A DNA stretch of 64,000 nucleotides from Hydnum rufescens UP504 (lineage: Eukaryota; Basidiomycota; Agaricomycetes; Cantharellales; Hydnaceae), in contig MU129066.1 in the NCBI GenBank assembly GCA_014904985.1, positions 5,472-69,471 on the forward strand, written 5' to 3'. Below, in pieces: positions 56,921 through 64,000 of this stretch (positions are counted from its first letter, which is position 1; each line of letters opens with the position of its first letter). Position numbers and translations under genes: made by a program. Under the pieces are notes generated by a model that was given only the letters and a program-made list of their open reading frames with translations, ran no database searches and was not told the DNA's origin.

Positions 56921-59900
56921 TCAATCATGTTCCGGAGCATGGCCGGCGGATGAATCTTTCCTCGAATCATTGACGGATGAACTGTCCTTCAAAGCCGGAG
57001 ACACATCTGCAAGATCACCTAGGATAGGTGCTTGTGTCGCGGTCTCGATAGACGATGAGTTGGTAGAGATGTCAGGAGCAAGAGAAGCGGCTGTTGCTGG
57101 GGCTCCTGGTTGTGATGGAATAGCGATATCTTCCTCACTGGATGAATACGTAGAAGTCGACGCAGGGAAAACGATGCCAACTTGGGGGTTGAGTTCATTC
57201 GGATTTGACGAATGGATTGACTGGATGATTGACCCCTTGGTGCCAGATGCTGCAGAGACAGCAGATAGAGGCCTCGTGGAAGCCTTCACGGGCTTAGGGT
57301 CCTGAACGGGAGGCTCCTGAGAAAGCGAGGATGTAGGCGCCGCGACGACCACTGTGGGAGTCTCAAGATTGGAGACCGGTGGAGGTGAAGTTGGAATAAT
57401 GGAGCCAAATTCGTCAGCTGAAGACTCCAGGGTATCAAGAATAGGTAATTGAGGTATGATGGGTTTATCATCGTCTGCATTCGAGGATAAACTGGAGAGT
57501 CGGCCAAAGAAGCCGCTAAAGCGCTTCTTAGTGGAAGGAGAGACCGAACCGAATAGATTCAACGAAGACTTAGTAGAAAAGCGGCCAGATGGGGATAGGG
57601 ATGGACCAGGGGAAGAGGCACGGGGACGGTTGGCGAAAATGTCCACGGCATCGAGACCCAAAGTCTCTGGAGGAGCTGGAGCGACAGAGCGTTCAATGAT
57701 TAGCCATTCAACAGGACCACATTTTCGCTTCAGTTGATAGAGAGCAAAGTCAGGCCAGGAAGAAGCCGAAGTCGGGTCCAGGAGGGTGTCCGCCCACGTG
57801 TCTACGAAAGCCTCGTCTAATTGGACGACGGCAGGTGCCAACATCGTAAAGGTAACTTCCGCGGGCTTCTCTTCGGTATTAGTATCAGGTCGGTCGAAGG
57901 AAAGTCGGGGAGGTGGTTTGCGCTTGAGCGGTGACGAGCCAAACGATCTGCGTGACGAAGGGGGGGTGGAGTATTTTCCGACTGTCCTTGGTCGGATTAA
58001 AGACTGGGCAAGACCTTCGCTGACGAGGACGGGCGAGGTTCCAAATCCGGAGCTTGAAAATACATTCCAGTCATCATCGTTCATTTCACTTGAACTAGGG
58101 TGTAATGTAGCGGAAGAAGCTGCTTTCTCCGGAGTGTGAGATGCATAATTTTCGTGCAGCACTTCTAGCCCATGGCCATTAGAACTCGGGAGCCTGGCAT
58201 CGTGAAGAGAGTGCGAGCGACGCCGGCGGAAAGACTGGGTGTCGGAAGGAATTGGGTGCGCCGTGGAGTATAGAGGGATGGAGGCGTGGCTTCCGGACCA
58301 GGGTTGACGAGGGATAACCATCGTACCGTGGTGTCGCCAAGAATAGGACAGGGAAGGTCGTGAGGCGTGCCTATTGTAATCATCGGTAGGGACTGCCCCT
58401 TCGGTGGGATGATTCTGCGCCTCTGCTTTTAGCTGCTCCCATAGTTCCGCATATTCCCCACTTGAGGCACTTGGGTCCTTCCAACCAATCTCCAGCGCCT
58501 GATCCAGAAGCTTTGCAGGGTCGGTCTCTCGAGTTCCACCAGGACCCTGAAGCCTGAATCTGAACCAAGAGTGCAGTGTAAGTCCGCGTCGTTAATAATG
58601 GCTTGGGCGGCAGTTGAGGCAGCCCTGCATCACTCTCAGCCTCTGCGCTGTATGACGCGCTAAGAAGGGGATAGGGGTGATGGAGTTCCGTGAGCCTGAC
58701 GGGAAGCGTCTGGGGGTGCTGGGATTGGTCCCTATAGGAAGATGATTCCGTGCGTAGAGCAAGGGGGATTCATGAGGACAAGCGGTACGTCATTCACGCA
58801 CCGAAGGAAACATAAGAAAATATGCTCCATAATACGAGCGCTGCGATCCCATTCAGTGTAGAAATCGCTCCAGCCATCCCCAGACCAAATTCTCCCGCTG
58901 ACGACCCACCACGCAAGTGCCTTGCTGAGTTTGGTATTAAACATACCATTTCCATCCGCATGCGCAGCGACAGAAGAAAACAGATCCAAAAGGCCCTTCA
59001 AAAGGCATGCGTGTGCACGAGGTAGCAGAGGCAGAAGTATCGAAGAAAAGGCATTTTGGGGATACGATGCCGCTCGCTCCTTTTCAGCAAACATGCTGTA
59101 CCACGCCCATTGCTCACTGGGGGACGATGGGGCCGAAAGACTAGTACCAAAGGAGCCCCCCTGAAGAGAAACATGGCGGAGACCCCATTTAAGCACAGCG
59201 GCCACGTCATGAGGGGAAGCAACCCTCAAGTCTGCGTCGAACGGTCCGAAGTTGCTCGTTTTCAAAGAGATGAGGAACAGAGAAATAAGGTTACGCTGCG
59301 TGGTACGTGATGCTGAGAGCCAATGCGGATGAAATAATCCCAAAGTCTCCAACCCTGAAAACGTTGGAGATCAGCAACTTCAAATCAGTGTACGGGAGGA
59401 GGGTAGTAAATACCTTGAGAATGTATGACCGCGGACGACGCCTTCAATAAACGGGCCATTTCCTCGGGGGACAGCTTGCGCTGGGCAATGTTGTCATCGC
59501 TGATCGTCACTTGACTCGGAGTTGGGTCCCCAAACAAAGAACTAAACTCATCAGGCACGTCAGTGTCTGCAGGTGAAGACACGGGTAAAGTGAGGTCAAG
59601 GTGAGGCGCTTGGCTAGTTGGCTTTGGAGGGGAGCTGGAGGGGGAGGTGGAACGGAAGAATGATGTGATGTGCACTGCCGTTCTGAGCGAATCCTCCGAC
59701 TTGATCTTGCCGAGGAAGGGTTGAGGCGATTGTCGACCACTATTGGAGACCGTGGGATTGTTAGAATGTTCCACCGTCTCAATTCGTGTGGGGGTCTTCG
59801 CCCGGGGGAGGATTGATAGTATGCGGGTTGGTGGTGGAGGAGTGGTCGGGGGCGACGAATTTGAAAGTATGGGCTCTGTACGTTCGTCCTTCTTGCGACC

Positions 59901-59939
59901 CAGACTTCTGGATAATTTTGAGAAAAACGTAGGCATCAC
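56921..59939 (-). CDS. Msb1/Mug8-domain protein (morphogenesis-related)
   Basis: The start at 59939 or 59936 gives (M)MPTFFSKLSRSLGRKKDERT, then a Ser/Pro-rich region and EFSSLFGDPTPSQVTIS. After a 59-nt intron (59413-59355) comes ETLGLFHPHWLSASRTTQRN, followed by DLRVASPHDVAAVLKWGLRH, YPQNAFSSILLPLLPRAHAC, LLDLFSSVAAHADGNGMFNT and a W..FY..WDRSARIMEHI block. This agrees with the fungal Msb1/Mug8 domain, which has a RhoGAP-like fold. S. cerevisiae Msb1 works with Cdc42, Bem1 and Boi proteins in bud development, so a role in polarised hyphal growth is likely. The C-terminal 466 codons (58321-56921) are open and mostly disordered, Ser/Thr/Pro rich, with one ordered island (AEVTFTMLAPAVVQLDEAFV to WLIIERSV). 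Confidence 0.75.
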
Positions 59940-60373
59940 AGAAGCTGCAATAGGTGTGAATTAACGAAAGAGGAGCGAGCGGACGAGTTAAGTACTGGGC
60001 AGTGGCGTGTCAACTACAGACATCCACGTGCAGAAGGTGTGGACGTACAGCCGAATGTGTCGAAAGTCAAGAATTAGAAAGTGGATTAGATGGAGATGAA
60101 GAACGAAGGCAGCGAGGGACACAAGGAGCACGACGACGAGGGAGCGCCGGTCGGGTGTCGAAAATAGGAAGGGCGGATGCAACTCAAAAGGGTGATCTCA
60201 ACACCTGCCATAATGCAAAAAGGCGGCTCGCCAGAAATTCATCTAATTGGGACATTTACAATCGTGACGGATCCGAGAGCAGTCGTATATGTGTACAGAA
60301 ATGACCAGCGTACATCAATAAGTTTAAAAAAGTACTGTACATTAATAACCACAAAAAGTGCAGTTCAACACGT
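59940..60373. other. Intergenic between Msb1-domain gene and glycogen phosphorylase
   Basis: About 430 bp lying 5' of the Msb1-domain gene and 3' of the phosphorylase gene. No gene or RNA supported. Confidence 0.5.
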
Positions 60374-63300
60374 TTAAACCAGACGATTCGGCTCAATGTT
60401 CCAAATCTAATTGATGGGAGGGGGATTAATCAACAAGACGTGAGAGATGTCCCTTAACACACAGGATGCGCACCTCTTCGGCGTATTGCATAATTGCACG
60501 ATCAGAGCTGAACTTCCCCATATTTGCAACTGCGATCGAGAGATTAGGGAAGCTAGAACATCTGACCTCGGAATCATTGCACTGACCAGTACGGATACAT
60601 TTTTTCGTCCAAGACTCCACATCTAGATAATTTTCATCCACCATCTTCTGCGCCTCGAGATCTGTTAAATTATGAAGAATCAGCCAGCACATGGGGAGAT
60701 ACCAAAACGGGCCCGTACAAGAATCAAAATCATCAGAAAGAAGGTAATAATCTCCATATCGAATGGTGTTCAACAAACTGGGAAGTGATGTCAACATGAG
60801 CATCAAAATCTTAATGCCACAAACGCATACGGTTCGTAAATAGATCCATCACCAAATCTACCACCGGATATCTCATCGAGGATAACGGATAAGGCAGGGG
60901 AGCGTTTCTCAATAGGAATAGGGTGATATCTGAATCGAGGAATACATCAGCTTCTGGCCAGCAGAGGCAGGGATATGAGTGAAATACACACTGATGCTGG
61001 TAACGCAGATCCTCAACTGCATCAAAAGTCAGTAACATAAATATAATGCATAGAGGCGATCTTACCAACTGGAGCCAGGTGCTACAAAGCTACGTCAGTA
61101 ATATACCATCGACAAGACGCTTAAACTTACACCGAATAAGAACGCGTTCTCCTCCCCAACTTCTTCAGCAATCTCAATGGAGGCGCCTTCATCAATGTTT
61201 TTTTTAGTTCGAACGACTCAAGGTAGGATTTCCGGAAGGGGAAACTCCACCATCGACAGTTCCGAGGAGCAATCTGGAAGAAAGTGTGGTCAGTCCCAGA
61301 TCTTATGACCCGTTACTCAAAAAGTGCCTACCCCCCAGAGAGACAGAACTTCATATTACTGCAATGATCCACCACTCAAAGTCAAACCATCGCATGAATC
61401 TACTGGGAGGAAAACGAGCCTACCTGGTGCCACTCGCTTCAGTCCCGGCGGTAGAAATATGCTGGGAAATGTCCGCTGCAGGGATGAGGAGCTCTGCGAG
61501 CGAGACAGAATAGTCCGGTATGAATAGCACCGTCAAAATGCCCGCAGCGTCTGGATCGGCGTTGATGACACGGGCAACATTGACTATGAGGCGGATCGTG
61601 AGCTTCGCCTGATAATATCCGGGGGCGGCTTTCCCAGCGAAGAGGACGACTCGAGGGAGGACCTTTTTTCGTTCAGCAGGACTAAGCGTTTTGATCGTGA
61701 GGTAGCGCTAATTTGGCACATTTATTAGAGTGCCTTCTATGCAGCACACAAGAGGACTCACGTGAATCACTCCCATGATATTGAGATTTTGCCGCTGGAA
61801 CGAACATGTAAGAATGATATGATAGATCCATAGGAAGTACAAGACCTGCCTTATATTCGTGAATGCGCTTGACTTGCACGTCGAACATGCTCTAAGGACC
61901 AAGTCTTACTCAACACTACCTCAGGGAGATAGTACTACGCCCGCCACCCACCTGCGTGTTCACTTGAATTCCGGTCTTTGTCTCGATATAATCTAGACCC
62001 CGCTCCACTAAATGCAAATCCACCACCCTGAAGAAAGGAAAGCACACTCACGGGCAAGCCTCTCCTTATTCTGCTGTTTCACTGTAATCCACTTCTCCTG
62101 GAACGCCTTATTATCTTCGACATCAAGCAGTCCCTTCAGCAACTTGAGATCTTTGAGCCAAGGAGATTTGTCTCCTAGCACTTCGGTGATAAGATTGCTC
62201 AGTCCGGGATTGCACTGATCCAGCCATCGGCGCGGGGTGATGCCATTCGTGATGTTAGTGAATTTGGAGGGCCCGTAGAAGTCCACAAAGTCTTTCAGGA
62301 TTGTTGTCTGTGAATGAAATCAGTGAGTGTGGCTGAACACAAAATACGAAACGAGGTAAGCCTCGTTACCTGGACGAGTTGACTATGAAGCTATTCACCA
62401 ACAAGGTCGACAACCGGTGTGAGCCATCGATCATGCAACCACAGAGGAAAGAAGACCCACCTCCGCAACTCCATTGATCTTGAAACTGCCCAGCACAGCC
62501 AAATTAGCCATTCGGAGATACTTCGGATGGCTCTCTGATGAAGTGGAATTGAATATTAACGTATGAGACATCTCCAAGTATGTGAACTGACCGTCAATCA
62601 GACTCATCCGTGCCAAACGCACCCTATCGCCGGGGAATCGTCTCTCGACGGCTATAGGGTTGATCGCGGAGACATGTCAGCTTTCAGTATGCAAAGTATC
62701 TCGGGAAAGATCCCTGACCTTGAAGGAACGAGCTGTAAACAATAGTCAAGGATCAGCACGTGAATTGTAAGCTCATTCTAGAAAAAAAAAGAGGGGAGCA
62801 TACGCGTTCTAGAAGGAAAAATGAGCAGCCATCCTTGAGCAATGCCTACGTCAACCCTCAGATAAGAAACTTACAATGTCATAAATAATTTGAATGTGTC
62901 TAAAAGATATCACATATGATATGTTAACACATGTAAATCGTCATGGGCCAGAACCCCAAACCTGGGAAGAAGATTCTCCACCAGAGGAATAGGCCATTTC
63001 TCAAGTGCCTTTGAAAGAAACCAAGAAATGGTGTCAACGCATGAATCTCGGAATGTGAACGGCGTGAGAGACTTACTTCTGGGAGCACAGTATGATTGGT
63101 GTACGCAAAGGTGCGAGTAACAATCTGCCAAGCCGTATTCCACTCTACTTCCTCTTCGTCGACGAGAATTCGCATGAGTTCGGGAATGGCGAGTGTGGGA
63201 TGAGTCTACGTATGTGCATCAGCAGCGTCTAAGGCAACAATAAGAGCTCGTGTTCAAGGTGGGTTCACATACATCATTCAGTTGGATAGAGACATCTACA

Positions 63301-64000
63301 TAAAGCGATCAATCATCAAGACAAATTCCTTGAAACAATGCACGAAATGTGAACACCAACGCACATTGAGGGAACTCTGTAAACGGCTTTCCGAGATCCT
63401 TGAATCGCCGCATGATATCACTCAAACTGGCAGCTGTCCAGAAATATTGCTGCTTCAGACGAAGCTCCTTCCCAACTTTGACCAACCGACGCCGGATCAA
63501 AATCCCACAAAGGCGCATCAGAAACATGAACCAAAGAGAGAAAGAATAGGGGAATCACCCACCATCGTGATTGTCATTCGGATACAGGACGCGTGTAATG
63601 CTCTGGGCGGTATTGCTCGCCTCCACGGCCTTCTCGTAGTTTCCAGCTATGATCACAGACACCCGCCAATAGATAGTCAGCCCAAATCGAGGGCATTAGG
63701 CACAAATGAAACTGAACCCTGGCGTACCATTGAAACTGATGAGATCAAACCCGCTCTTCGGCTGTGCGTCCCATAGGCGAAGGTTATTTGTATTCCTCGT
63801 GGCATCTGAACTAGCGTTATCAGCGACACATCCCACCCCATGCAGGATGCAGGAGGACGATCGGAAAGCAACAGGGAAGCACTTACATCCCGGAATAGGC
63901 ACATCATATCGCAATAGCCTGCACTTCCTGTCCGGCGGTCCATAGCGCGCGTCCCCGATCGATACGCTCCGAGTGGCCATAGAACCTGACGTCTACTCGC
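60374..64000 (-). CDS. GPH1: Glycogen phosphorylase (5' end outside window)
   Basis: A PLP-dependent alpha-1,4-glucan phosphorylase that releases glucose-1-phosphate from cytosolic glycogen. From 5' (right) to 3': [99 protein letters not shown], then [20 protein letters not shown] and [19 protein letters not shown] sequence. Next come [20 protein letters not shown] and [20 protein letters not shown]. The PLP region has ASGTSNMKF, with the expected Lys, followed by LLLGTVDG and [16 protein letters not shown]. It ends [16 protein letters not shown], then WNIEPNRLV and TAA at 60376-60374. The gene is cut by many introns and seems intact. The first ~200 codons of a typical ~850-residue enzyme lie beyond 64000. 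Confidence 0.88.

Overview
This window is nuclear DNA of a filamentous basidiomycete. Genes are split by many 50-60 nt introns with GT...AG ends, and the conserved genes (METTL14/Kar4-type m6A subunit, D-arabinono-1,4-lactone oxidase, Dus4-type tRNA-dihydrouridine synthase, Msb1/Mug8-domain protein, glycogen phosphorylase) are fungal. A KDZ transposase and a tandem cluster of HSPA12-like Hsp70 relatives suggest Agaricomycetes. Rhizoctonia/Ceratobasidiaceae is my guess, not something the sequence proves.

Layout. (1) 1-22649: what looks like a giant DNA transposon that enters the window already open. Its right part carries a GRF zinc-ribbon gene and a KDZ transposase gene (+ strand). Its left part carries minus-strand genes of unknown function. 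A ~20-bp minisatellite lies near each end (1-690 and ~21350-22300), with the same consensus in inverted orientation. (2) Nested in it, element A starts at 2389. It has terminal inverted repeats, a palindromic core (4040-4677), and arms built from repeated exon-intron modules. The assembly is damaged here: ~6.05-11.0 kb looks like poor-quality sequence, there is a 25-N gap at 11022-11046, and ~7.32-10.99 kb recurs as ~11.33-14.80 kb. (3) 22978-27553: element B, a 4.6-kb almost perfect palindrome. Each arm carries the same five-exon, four-intron unit, running outward from the core. (4) 27594-28084: the 3' part of an HNH-type gene truncated by element B. (5) 28.8-33.1 kb: METTL14 and ALO1. (6) 34.9-52.9 kb: four HSPA12-like genes in tandem on the minus strand, several broken, with a 957-bp tandem duplication and a MITE. 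(7) 52.9-64 kb: DUS4, a multipass membrane protein, the Msb1-domain gene and glycogen phosphorylase (5' end beyond the window).

The most unusual system is the shared design of elements A and B. Each arm is a tandem array of exon-plus-intron units. Each intron has good 5' and 3' splice sites and, in most cases, a recognisable branch-point-like sequence, and encloses a hairpin. Each exon ends in another hairpin just upstream of the 5' splice site. Stem sequences differ between modules while staying complementary. The two families differ in sequence but share the terminal motif TACCTAGTTAGGTAC, and B's terminus matches the end lying beside the KDZ gene. My inference is that A and B are non-autonomous elements mobilised by KDZ-type transposases, whose arms act as structured, spliced (perhaps double-stranded) RNA units.

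Limits: splice sites were called by eye. Several genes (KDZ, HSPA12-like 1-3, the 15-kb gene) show single-base frameshifts that could be real decay or assembly error. Homology calls rest on motif recognition, with no database search.
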